Positions 53,186-60,509 of a DNA stretch of 64,000 nt are shown in pieces. The stretch spans positions 62,001-126,000 of the forward strand of contig NZ_JHXX01000011.1 in NCBI RefSeq assembly GCF_000621605.1, in the 5' to 3' direction. Under the pieces are notes generated by a model. The model did not search any database. It had not been told where the DNA came from and saw only the letters and a program-made list of their open reading frames with translations. A program made the translations under genes and the position numbers. The stretch comes from Butyrivibrio sp. MC2021. Its GTDB lineage: Bacteria > Bacillota > Clostridia > Lachnospirales > Lachnospiraceae. The first letter of the stretch is position 1; every line of letters begins with the position of its first letter.

Positions 53186-53704
53186 TCAGCCTGCAATACC
53201 AAACCATGCTCCGAATCCGAGAATACAAAGTACGCTGACAATAACAGCAGCCAGTGCGATTCCGGAAACAACAGCAAGAACTGTCTTCTTGAAATCCATA
53301 TCAAGAATAGAAGCTGCCAGGGTTCCTGTCCAGGCTCCAGTTCCGGGAAGAGGGATACCTACAAACAAAAGAAGTGCCACAAAGAGGCCCTGTCCTGCCT
53401 TGGACTGAAGCTTCTTTCCACCCTTTTCGCCCTTCTCAAGGCAGAAGGTAAAGAAGCCGCCGATAACAGGCTTATCCTTTCCCCACTCAAGAACCTTTCT
53501 TGCGAAGAAATAAATAAGAGGAACGGGAATCATATTGCCTATTGCAATAAGGATATATCCCAGCAGAAGGTTAAAACCTGTTCCTGTGTGGTTAAATCCA
53601 TATGCAAAAGGAATTGCTCCTCTAAGCTCAACCAGCGGAACCATAGAAGTAATAAATACAAAAATGTACTGTCCGATCAGTGACTCTTTGAAAAATGCTA
53701 ACAT
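53186..53704 (-). CDS. Small multidrug export protein family (COG2426)
   Basis: A 172-aa membrane protein with about five helices. The family features are FITSMVPLVELRGAIPFAYG and LLFVGIPLPGTGAWTGTLAA. Despite the family name, export activity is not established for most members. It is co-oriented and close to hisC (21 bp) and the methyltransferase, probably one operon. A GGAGCAG site precedes ATG 53704. Confidence 0.88.
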   Translation of the reverse strand: MLAFFKESLIGQYIFVFITSMVPLVELRGAIPFAYGFNHTGTGFNLLLGYILIAIGNMIPVPLIYFFARKVLEWGKDKPVIGGFFTFCLEKGEKGGKKLQSKAGQGLFVALLLFVGIPLPGTGAWTGTLAASILDMDFKKTVLAVVSGIALAAVIVSVLCILGFGAWFGIAG

Positions 53705-53725
53705 AAAAATCTGCTCCTTACATAG

Positions 53726-54784
53726 TTAATTGCCAAGACATTCCTTAAGAACAGAAATGAGCTTATCCATCTCCTCGTCAGTGCCTACAGAGATTCTGAG
53801 GTACTCACTTATTCTTTCAGGTTTATCAAAGCGACGCACTATTATATCATGTGAGCGCAGATAATCAAATATTTCTTTGCCGGGCTTTTGTGGGTGACGG
53901 GCAAAGATAAAATTGGTGGCTGAATCACCGAATTCAAAGCCCAGAGCCTTCAGCTCTTTCTTTGTTTTTTCTCTTGTGGCAACCACTTTGGCAGTTGTCT
54001 CTTCAAAGTACTCCTTATCCCTCATGGAGGCTGCTCCCAGAGTCAGAGAGGGCATGTTCATGGTATAGGAGTTAAAAGAGAACTTGTCATCGGATAAATA
54101 TTTAATAAGTTTCTTACTTCCAAAGGCATAGCCGATGCGAAGTCCTGCCAGTGACCTGGATTTGGAATAGGTCCTTACCACCAGCAGATTGTCATATTTA
54201 TCTATAAGAGGAAGGGCTGTCTCGGCGCCGAAGTCCACATAGGCCTCATCAACTATGACAACCACGTCAGAATTATTTTTAATAATTTCCTCTATGGCAT
54301 CGAGAGGAAGCTTAACTCCGGTGGGAGCGTTGGGATTGGCTATAACAACGCCGCCGTTTTCTCCGAAGTAGTCCCCGGGCTCGATGGTGAAATCATCCTT
54401 AAGAGGGATCTGCCTGTAGGGGATCCTGTAAAGGTCCGCCCAGACATCATAAAAGGAATATGTAATATCCGGGAAAAGAATCGGCTTATCTGAGTTAAAG
54501 AAAGTAAGAAAAGCCATGGCCAGTACATCATCGGAGCCTACGCCCACGAATACGTTATCCTTATCCACACCGTAAAAAGAAGCTATTGCCTCCACAAGCC
54601 CGCTACAGGTTGGATCCGGATACTTCCTGTAATCCTCGAGACAGATCTCCTCGTAAGCTCTATAAACAAGAGGTGACGGCGGATAGGGGTTCTCGTTGGT
54701 ATTAAGCTTTATAATATTCTTTATCTTGGGCTGCTCCCCGGGTGTATAAGGTACAACTTTTCTGACATTCTCTTCCCAGCTCAT
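53726..54784 (-). CDS. hisC: Histidinol-phosphate aminotransferase-like PLP enzyme
   Basis: A 352-aa class II aminotransferase. LNTNENPYPPSP, NPNAPTG, VDEAYVDFG and the PLP-lysine motif TYSKSRSLAGLRIGYA are visible, with the C-terminal Arg in YLRISVG that binds the phosphate or carboxylate. HisC makes histidinol phosphate with glutamate, but no other his genes are nearby, so a broader role on aromatic amino acids is possible. A GGAGATATT site precedes the ATG. The gene starts 69 bp after the terminator of the upstream operon. Confidence 0.9.
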   Translation of the reverse strand: MSWEENVRKVVPYTPGEQPKIKNIIKLNTNENPYPPSPLVYRAYEEICLEDYRKYPDPTCSGLVEAIASFYGVDKDNVFVGVGSDDVLAMAFLTFFNSDKPILFPDITYSFYDVWADLYRIPYRQIPLKDDFTIEPGDYFGENGGVVIANPNAPTGVKLPLDAIEEIIKNNSDVVVIVDEAYVDFGAETALPLIDKYDNLLVVRTYSKSRSLAGLRIGYAFGSKKLIKYLSDDKFSFNSYTMNMPSLTLGAASMRDKEYFEETTAKVVATREKTKKELKALGFEFGDSATNFIFARHPQKPGKEIFDYLRSHDIIVRRFDKPERISEYLRISVGTDEEMDKLISVLKECLGN

Positions 54785-54852
54785 AATATCTCCTCATTAA
54801 TTCAAAATCCCCTTCATTATATAGCGGCACTCTACTAAAGTAAAGTGAAAAA

Positions 54853-54874
54853 GGGCCGGTCCCCAGACCGGCCC
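54853..54874 (-). terminator. Terminator of the second EPS operon
   Basis: A perfect 8-bp G/C-rich stem GGGCCGGT/ACCGGCCC with a 6-nt loop, then TTTTTCACTTT on the minus strand, 27 bp after the 220-aa gene. Confidence 0.88.
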
Positions 54875-54901
54875 CAAATATGTAAAGTATGATAATTATT
54901 C

Positions 54902-55564
54902 TCAACCTGATACAGCTGCAAGAACAGGAACACGGATGAATGCCAGTGTGCCGTGTCTTGTCATATTAACAACAACGTGGTCCTTGCGGATCTCAGCGGT
55001 AGGAAGCTGAACCCAGTTGTTACCCTGAATCTGATATACTGCGATGTTGTCACCGGCCTGAACGCCGCTGATATAGAAATTAACCTTAGCGTTACTGAAG
55101 CTTGCTCCGGGAGAGCTGGTGGTTATGCAGTTGATAAGAGAACCGCCCAAAGATGCTGCAAGAGCATTGGCCTGTGTAACCTGTCCGCCGTTGGCGCCTG
55201 AGATCTTAAAAGTAACATTGCTTCTGCCACCGTTGATCTCAACATGTCCGCCCTGAGCTATAACATTGCCTCCATAGTTAACGGCATTATTCTTGGAGTA
55301 AACATCAGGCTGCTGATAAGCTGCTCCGCCACCACCTGATGACTTCTGGGCCTGAGGCTTGCTATTTGCCTGCTGGCTGGCCTTTATTGTGTTCTGAAGG
55401 CTCTTGATCCTTTTGGTGAGCTTTTGAATCTCTTCCTCCATTCTCTTGATATCCTCAGCCGTCACGCTGGATGATCCGCCGGTATCACTGCTCGCAGCGT
55501 AGGTACACAATGTGGTTGAAGCAAACATCACACAAGCGATCAATAAAGCCAGTAATCTTTTCAT
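54902..55564 (-). CDS. Secreted coiled-coil protein of unknown function
   Basis: A 220-aa exported protein with a signal peptide (cleavage near TYAA/SSD at residue 24), a coiled coil (about 37-66, MEEEIQKLTKRIKSLQNTI), a Gln/Ser/Gly linker and a beta-rich C-terminus (INGGRSNVTFKISG, KVNFYISGVQAGDNIAVYQIQ). I recognise no family. It is the last gene of the CpsB-Wzz-CpsD-LCP-sortase-like operon, so it may be a surface protein handled by that system. It has no LPXTG or NPQTN-like sorting signal. An AAGAAATG context and GGAGG precede the start. Confidence 0.7.
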   Translation of the reverse strand: MKRLLALLIACVMFASTTLCTYAASSDTGGSSSVTAEDIKRMEEEIQKLTKRIKSLQNTIKASQQANSKPQAQKSSGGGGAAYQQPDVYSKNNAVNYGGNVIAQGGHVEINGGRSNVTFKISGANGGQVTQANALAASLGGSLINCITTSSPGASFSNAKVNFYISGVQAGDNIAVYQIQGNNWVQLPTAEIRKDHVVVNMTRHGTLAFIRVPVLAAVSG

Positions 55565-55583
55565 TTCTTACGCCTCCATTCTT

Positions 55584-56336
55584 TTACTCAGGTTCTGAAT
55601 AATCTACAACCCTGTCAACGGTGCCGTTCATGTCTGCCGCAAGGCACCCGATGACCACCGTCTGTTTCCCCGTTCCCACCTCATCAATGGTGGAAAGGGT
55701 GATGATGAAATTCTCGGGTGCAAGGCCTTCTTCCCAGCCCTGCCTTACGTTTTTTCCCATGCTCTTGCCGGAGTAGATCTCGTCAATAAACTCCTGGCAT
55801 CCGTATGCATAAGAAAAATCATATTCCTCAATAAGTCTTGTATTTCTTCTCTGAAAAGCCGCCATAACCACATATACCAGCACAGTATCCTGTGTATACA
55901 TGTAAATATACTGATGGTCCTCAAAAAAGGTCCTGTCCAAAAACTTATTCAGATCGGAAAACATTGAATTGTCTTCCAGCGTTTTTCCGTGCAAAACCTC
56001 ATTGAAGTCGCACATGTTTTTCTGATTGGCCGCTTCAATATATATGGCGCCCTTTGGGTCTTCCACCCCCTTGGCGTTATGGTTTTTGTAAAAGGAGTCG
56101 TCTCCCTGACTGCTTTGAAGCACCGGATAATCAATTCCTGTGCCCGGTACATAGACCCAGCCGAAGATATCGCTGTTTTCCGCCACGAGATCCGGAAAAT
56201 AGACGAAGGAATCCGCAGCGGACTCGCTTTCAACAGCACTTTTGCTGCTTTCCTTCGCAGAATCCAAAGGAGCTTCCTTCACCCCACAACCGCCAATCAG
56301 CATAACCGCCAGCACTATGGTTATAATGCTTTTCAT
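55584..56336 (-). CDS. Sortase B-like lipoprotein without catalytic residues
   Basis: A 250-aa class B sortase fold. The ATG at 56336 gives a lipoprotein signal (VMLIGGC, lipidated Cys17). A longer frame to 56378 adds no recognisable signal. The sortase region has IFGWVYVPGTGIDYPVLQS and the NEVLHGKTLEDNSMFSDL segment, where family members have GHN and here Lys118 replaces the catalytic His. The TLSTC motif reads TLSTI (Ile217), and the Arg after it is Lys224/Gln225. All three catalytic residues are thus missing. It lies between the LCP gene and a secreted protein, so a structural role in the envelope is plausible. Confidence 0.78.
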   Translation of the reverse strand: MKSIITIVLAVMLIGGCGVKEAPLDSAKESSKSAVESESAADSFVYFPDLVAENSDIFGWVYVPGTGIDYPVLQSSQGDDSFYKNHNAKGVEDPKGAIYIEAANQKNMCDFNEVLHGKTLEDNSMFSDLNKFLDRTFFEDHQYIYMYTQDTVLVYVVMAAFQRRNTRLIEEYDFSYAYGCQEFIDEIYSGKSMGKNVRQGWEEGLAPENFIITLSTIDEVGTGKQTVVIGCLAADMNGTVDRVVDYSEPE

Positions 56337-56382
56337 GGTTATCCTATCTATGTATTTATATCGGCACCTTATACTCATTTAT

Positions 56383-57441
56383 TTAGTCCACATTTTCAAC
56401 TTTTTCATAAAAAACTTCGATTATGGTCCTGTAGAGATCATCCTGATCCACATGGAACTCCTCAAACTCTCCGGTCTTCTTGGTCTCGCCGTCTATCATC
56501 ATGAAATCCGTGGCATCAAAATCATAATCTATGAGCTCCGGAGCAAGATAGCTGACCTCATCAATGGAGATATCAGTGACCATTTTTTCGGAAATGGCTT
56601 TGAATAGATTCACTGCCATGTCTTTATCATCTGCAGCTGTGGCCCTGGCGGCCTTTATAAATCCGTTGAGGTACTGGCGCTGCCTCTCAAGACGTCTGTC
56701 ATTGGAGCCAAACTGAGTAAGATCCCTGGTCTTTACATAATGAAAGGCGCTCATGCCCTCAAGATGGACCTGCTCCCCTTTTTTCAGTGTCTTGTCCCAC
56801 TTGGTGAGGTCCTCCAGAACTGTCACATCAACACCGCCCACCTGGTCGTTGATTATGGGAATGGCGCTCATGTTGATGGCGGCATAGCCATGGATAGGCA
56901 GCTGATAAAACATGTTGGAGACAGCCTTCACCTGATACTCGCAGCTCTCCTCCATGCCGTTGCCAAAGCCGTGCTGGGTGGCGATCTGGGCTATGACGGT
57001 GGTCATATATCTCCCGTATTCGTCATAGACATCCACGTCCGTCATGCTGTTTCTGTTTATTCCTATGATATTGATATTCCTGGTGTGGGGATTAAGGACC
57101 AGCAAAAAGAGTCCGTCGGCCTGCCCTCCGTCAGTTCCTTCCTGAACCTCGGTGACAGTCTCGTCGTTTTTGTCGATTCCCATTATAAGAAAGGTTGTTA
57201 TATCTTCGTTGTAATCGTAAACTTCTCCGTTGTATCTTATCCAGTCGGATTCCCAGGACGCACCCTCAGCGGGAGCCTGCACTTCCTCAGACTGAACCAT
57301 AATAGGCGCAGTCGTAGCAGACTTGGCATCAAGATTCGATTTTCCCAGATACCTCATTGCTTCGATTCCTACCAGGGCTCCTGCTATGAAAGTCATAAGC
57401 ACAGCCCACACAATGAGGAAAACTCTGCCTTTTCCGCCCAT
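56383..57441 (-). CDS. LytR-CpsA-Psr (LCP) family glycopolymer transferase
   Basis: A 352-aa membrane-anchored enzyme that moves lipid-linked glycopolymers to peptidoglycan. One N-terminal helix (about 6-28) and an LCP domain with FLIMGIDKNDE, NIIGINRNSMTDVDVY, the conserved VGGVDVTV and KTRDLTQFGSNDRRLERQRQ, the arginines that bind the pyrophosphate. ATG 57441 is preferred to TTG 57456 because GAGGTG lies between them. Its place after CpsD marks it as the attachment step of the capsule or EPS. Confidence 0.92.
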   Translation of the reverse strand: MGGKGRVFLIVWAVLMTFIAGALVGIEAMRYLGKSNLDAKSATTAPIMVQSEEVQAPAEGASWESDWIRYNGEVYDYNEDITTFLIMGIDKNDETVTEVQEGTDGGQADGLFLLVLNPHTRNINIIGINRNSMTDVDVYDEYGRYMTTVIAQIATQHGFGNGMEESCEYQVKAVSNMFYQLPIHGYAAINMSAIPIINDQVGGVDVTVLEDLTKWDKTLKKGEQVHLEGMSAFHYVKTRDLTQFGSNDRRLERQRQYLNGFIKAARATAADDKDMAVNLFKAISEKMVTDISIDEVSYLAPELIDYDFDATDFMMIDGETKKTGEFEEFHVDQDDLYRTIIEVFYEKVENVD

Positions 57442-57473
57442 AGGCACCTCGCGCAATCACCTTGTAATCAGGC

Positions 57474-57938
57474 TTAGTTTCCTTCTGATTCCTCCTGGGA
57501 CGATCCCGATGCAGATGAAGCTGCATCGAAGCTTGCAGCTTCGTAGTGCACTTCCGGAACCTCAGCATCCTCAATTATCTCGGAAGAATCTCCGTTGTCG
57601 TCTATGTCAGCAATATCCGCCGGGAAAACTCTGGACTGCTTGGTAACATTTCCGCTGCGATCAGCAACGGCATAGTATACCACTGCCGTCTCCGCCTCTC
57701 TGTTAAGGACCACCTTTTCCACAACTATTCTGGAAGTAAGGTCTCCGTCCTTGGCATCATAGGCGTTTACCCCGACTATCAGATCGCCATCCTTTGTCTC
57801 GGAATCATAGATAAGATCCACCGCAGAAAATCTGAACTCCGGCGCAATCCTGTCACTTCTTCCGAAAGCAATGACGATCAGTGCGATAAGAACTCCGCTT
57901 AGTATTGTAAAAAAGACCCCCAGTAAATTACTTCTCAC
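57474..57938 (-). CDS. Membrane-anchored Ig-like (DUF5011-type) protein
   Basis: A 154-aa protein with one N-terminal helix (about 6-25) and a small beta-sandwich: VNAYDAKDGDLTSRIVVEKVV and VVYYAVADRSGNVTKQSR, the DGDLT and DxxGN patterns of DUF5011/HYR-like Ig folds. The C-terminus is acidic and Ser-rich. It starts with GTG after GGAGG and lies between CpsD and LCP. Its job is unknown, probably extracellular. Confidence 0.75.
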   Translation of the reverse strand: MRSNLLGVFFTILSGVLIALIVIAFGRSDRIAPEFRFSAVDLIYDSETKDGDLIVGVNAYDAKDGDLTSRIVVEKVVLNREAETAVVYYAVADRSGNVTKQSRVFPADIADIDDNGDSSEIIEDAEVPEVHYEAASFDAASSASGSSQEESEGN

Positions 57939-57952
57939 TTTTTCCTCCAGCC

Positions 57953-58786
57953 TTAATCTTTACGGGTTACTCCTGCCAGATAATTGAGCTCATCAAGATC
58001 ATCTTCATCCGGCGCAGGTGTGGGAGCCGGCCTAGATCTTGTGGCTGCTGCCACATTCTGGTTATCCTCGCCGTACCTGCCGTAATACTTGCCGTAGTAC
58101 TTGCCGTAATATTTGCCGTAATAACTGCCGTAATGGCCATAATAGCCTTTTCCTGTAATATCAACCTTGTTAAGAACAACCCCCAGCATCTTGGCTCCGG
58201 CCTTGTCCAGCTGATCCTTTACCCTCTGGGCAAATCTGTAACTGATGGAATTGCTCTCCACCACCATTATGGTGCCATCGCACTGCTTGGCCACCACAGC
58301 GGCATCGATAACGCTGCCGAGAGGTGGAGTATCTATAATGATATAGTCAAATACCTGCTTCATATTCTCCAGTGCCTTGCCGAAGATCCTTCCTCCCAGA
58401 AGTTCGCTGGGGTTAGGTGGCACCGGGCCGCTGAAGATAACGTAGAGGTTCGGTGTGTCCGTCTCGCATATGACGCTGGACAGCCTCTCTCTTCCGACCA
58501 GGCAGTGGGTAAGGCCCAGGCGGACACTTCCCGTCTTATATCTGCCCACCAGCACCGACTTTCTCATATCCGCATCCACCAGCACTGTCTTTTTTCCGGC
58601 CTCCGCAAAGGCTCTTGCAAGTGCCATGGCCACTGTGGTCTTTCCCTCACCGGGAGTACAGCTGGTAACGGATATGACCCTGACATTCTGTCCGGAGAAT
58701 TCCACATTACTTCTAAGGGTTTTGTAGGCTTCTTTTATCTGATAGTTGTTTTCAGACTGACTGAAATGAAGCTTCGCGCTCTGCAT
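57953..58786 (-). CDS. CpsD/CapB-type tyrosine kinase with a Tyr-rich tail
   Basis: A 277-aa bacterial tyrosine kinase in the separate-chain form. Walker A is TPGEGKTTVAMALARAF, Walker A' is VLVDADMRKS and Walker B is YIIIDTPPLGS. The tail (about residues 215-240) has twelve tyrosines in 26 residues, built from repeated GKYY units, the autophosphorylation cluster. It is activated by the Wzz-type protein encoded next (58798) and reset by the phosphatase CpsB (59550). A GGGGGTAAA site precedes the ATG. Confidence 0.93.
   Translation of the reverse strand: MQSAKLHFSQSENNYQIKEAYKTLRSNVEFSGQNVRVISVTSCTPGEGKTTVAMALARAFAEAGKKTVLVDADMRKSVLVGRYKTGSVRLGLTHCLVGRERLSSVICETDTPNLYVIFSGPVPPNPSELLGGRIFGKALENMKQVFDYIIIDTPPLGSVIDAAVVAKQCDGTIMVVESNSISYRFAQRVKDQLDKAGAKMLGVVLNKVDITGKGYYGHYGSYYGKYYGKYYGKYYGRYGEDNQNVAAATRSRPAPTPAPDEDDLDELNYLAGVTRKD
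58071..58143 (-). repeat. Tandem repeats encoding the Tyr cluster
   Basis: Imperfect 12-bp units of the type CCGTAGTACTTG encode repeated GKYY and related units at the C-terminal part of CpsD, a likely site of slippage. Confidence 0.7.
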
Positions 58787-58797
58787 GTTTACCCCCG

Positions 58798-59523
58798 TTA
58801 CTTATGTTTGCTCTTTTTAGACTTCTTTTTATCCATCTCCTCAGTGGTCAGCGGAATCAGCGCCAGTGTGCTCATTCCGAGGTACCTCTCCACGTCGTCG
58901 TTGCTCTTTATGGTATCGTCAAGAAGATATCCCAGCACCACGAAAAATGCTATAAAGACAGCTCCCAGAAAACCTGCTATCACCGTCCATCTGGCCACGC
59001 TGGGACTTGATTTCTTGGTGGGAACATTGGCTGTCTCCGCCACATTGATGGCGTCGATATCCATAACATTGGTAATATGCTCACTGGCTACCTCTCTGAT
59101 ACAGTTGGCGATCTTCATGGCCATGAGCGGATCCTCGTCCTTGGCTGTGATAGCCACGATTCGTGTATCGGAAGGGGTGTCCACCCTGAGCACATCCGAA
59201 AGGTCGTCGTAGGTGGTATCAATCAGATTGAGTCTCTGAATAACCTCCTCCAAAACGTACCTGCTCTTGATCAGCTCTGCATAATCCTGGGTCAGCTGAG
59301 TCGAGATCTGCACGTCGGAATAGGTGACGGTCTGATTTTCCTCTTTATTCAAAATGTAGATCTTGGTGGTGGACTCATAAACGGGATGAATCACAAACTT
59401 GCTAAGAAACAGTCCCGCCAGAGCAAAAAAGACCCCCGCGCTGATAATGAGAAAAGCCCTTGCAAGTAATACCGAAAACAGTTCCCCAAGATTGATTTCA
59501 ATTATGTCGTCCTTGTTCCCCAT
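58798..59523 (-). CDS. Wzz/CpsC-type chain-length determinant
   Basis: A 241-aa membrane protein with two helices (about 18-40 and 183-205) around an outer domain. The Wzz pattern (ELFSVLLARAFLIISAGVFFALAGLF, shown as helix 1) and the conserved Pro/Gly near the second helix (SPSVARWTVIAGFLGAV) are visible, and the tail is rich in lysine. It activates the kinase CpsD, encoded next. An AGGGG site precedes ATG 59523. Confidence 0.92.
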   Translation of the reverse strand: MGNKDDIIEINLGELFSVLLARAFLIISAGVFFALAGLFLSKFVIHPVYESTTKIYILNKEENQTVTYSDVQISTQLTQDYAELIKSRYVLEEVIQRLNLIDTTYDDLSDVLRVDTPSDTRIVAITAKDEDPLMAMKIANCIREVASEHITNVMDIDAINVAETANVPTKKSSPSVARWTVIAGFLGAVFIAFFVVLGYLLDDTIKSNDDVERYLGMSTLALIPLTTEEMDKKKSKKSKHK

Positions 59524-59549
59524 TAATTACCCCTGTTTTTTGTTTGCAC

Positions 59550-60275
59550 TTAGATGATCTCGTTATGTATCACAGACAGCGGATTGTCGTAGAAAAGCCG
59601 ATCCGCCGTATCAAGTCCATACTTTCTTTCAACATACTTCCTGCACTCAGCCAGATGCGGAGCGCGTCTTACGGTGTCATGGGCATCCGTTGCCACAAAA
59701 TGCACCAGATCCTCTTTTATCAGCTTTTTGGTAAAATGGGCTGTTCCAAAGCCATATTTTCCCATAATGCTGTTGGCATTTACCTGAATATAACATCCCA
59801 TATCCACCAGGTCCCTGACATAGGCCGGATGGGATACTACATCACTGTATCTCTCCACATGGGCAAGAACAGGAGTAAAGCCAGCTCCCTGAACCTGGTA
59901 AAGAGCATTGTGGATGGCTTTGTAGGGGTTGGTGGGATGAAACTCCACCAACACATAATCGGAACCTGCCAGAGTACAGATATTGCCACATTCCAGGTCC
60001 GCCATGGTGTCATCACTGAAATACATCTCATTTCCAGAGTACAGGTTTACATTTATCCCGTTGTCCCAGGCCACCTCCTGAAGCTTTTGCCTGTAGGCTG
60101 CGTTGTGTTTGGGACTTACATTGTGGTGCATGGGTTTATGATGAGGAGTAAGAATGATATTTCTTACTCCGCTTTCCACAGCTATCTTCAGCATCTTCAG
60201 ACTTGTGTCTGTGTCAGGCGAGCCATCATCGACTCCCGGCATAATGTGACAGTGAATATCTATGGATTCAAGCAT
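59550..60275 (-). CDS. CpsB/CapC-type tyrosine-protein phosphatase (PHP domain)
   Basis: A 241-aa metal-dependent phosphatase of the PHP superfamily: IDIHCHIMPGVDDGSPD at the N-terminus, LTPHHKPMHH, VLAHVERY and the C-terminal VATDAHDTVRR supply the His/Asp metal ligands. It removes phosphate from the Tyr cluster of CpsD. It is the first gene of the regulatory operon, with the usual B-C-D order, and has a good CACAGGAG site before ATG 60275. Confidence 0.94.
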   Translation of the reverse strand: MLESIDIHCHIMPGVDDGSPDTDTSLKMLKIAVESGVRNIILTPHHKPMHHNVSPKHNAAYRQKLQEVAWDNGINVNLYSGNEMYFSDDTMADLECGNICTLAGSDYVLVEFHPTNPYKAIHNALYQVQGAGFTPVLAHVERYSDVVSHPAYVRDLVDMGCYIQVNANSIMGKYGFGTAHFTKKLIKEDLVHFVATDAHDTVRRAPHLAECRKYVERKYGLDTADRLFYDNPLSVIHNEII

Positions 60276-60373
60276 TAATCGCTCCTGTGTTAGGATACAA
60301 ATCCTTTATTTTTGCGGTCTTCGCAATCCGAATCTTTGCAAAGGCGCACAAATATATATGATATAACATAATA

Positions 60374-60403
60374 ATTATACACCTGTTAAATTATCCCTTT
60401 CAA
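60374..60403 (-). promoter_or_regulatory. Sigma-A promoter of the CpsB-Wzz-CpsD-LCP operon
   Basis: On the minus strand, TTGAAA (60398-60403) and TATAAT (60374-60379) with TG before the -10 are 18 bp apart. The start would be near 60367, giving a leader of about 90 nt. Confidence 0.65.
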
Positions 60404-60455
60404 CATTGTGTGCCAGTTTATAAATATTTAATCAAGATATTGGGCCACAAAAAAT

Positions 60456-60482
60456 GCAGCAGATGCCATTAGCACCTGCTGC
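60456..60482 (-). terminator. Terminator of the lysozyme-fusion gene
   Basis: An 11-bp stem with one mismatch (GCAGCAGATGC/GCACCTGCTGC), then ATTTTTTG on the minus strand, 28 bp after the stop. Confidence 0.85.
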
Positions 60483-60509
60483 CACACCAAAATAAAATAT
60501 ATAGTGAAC

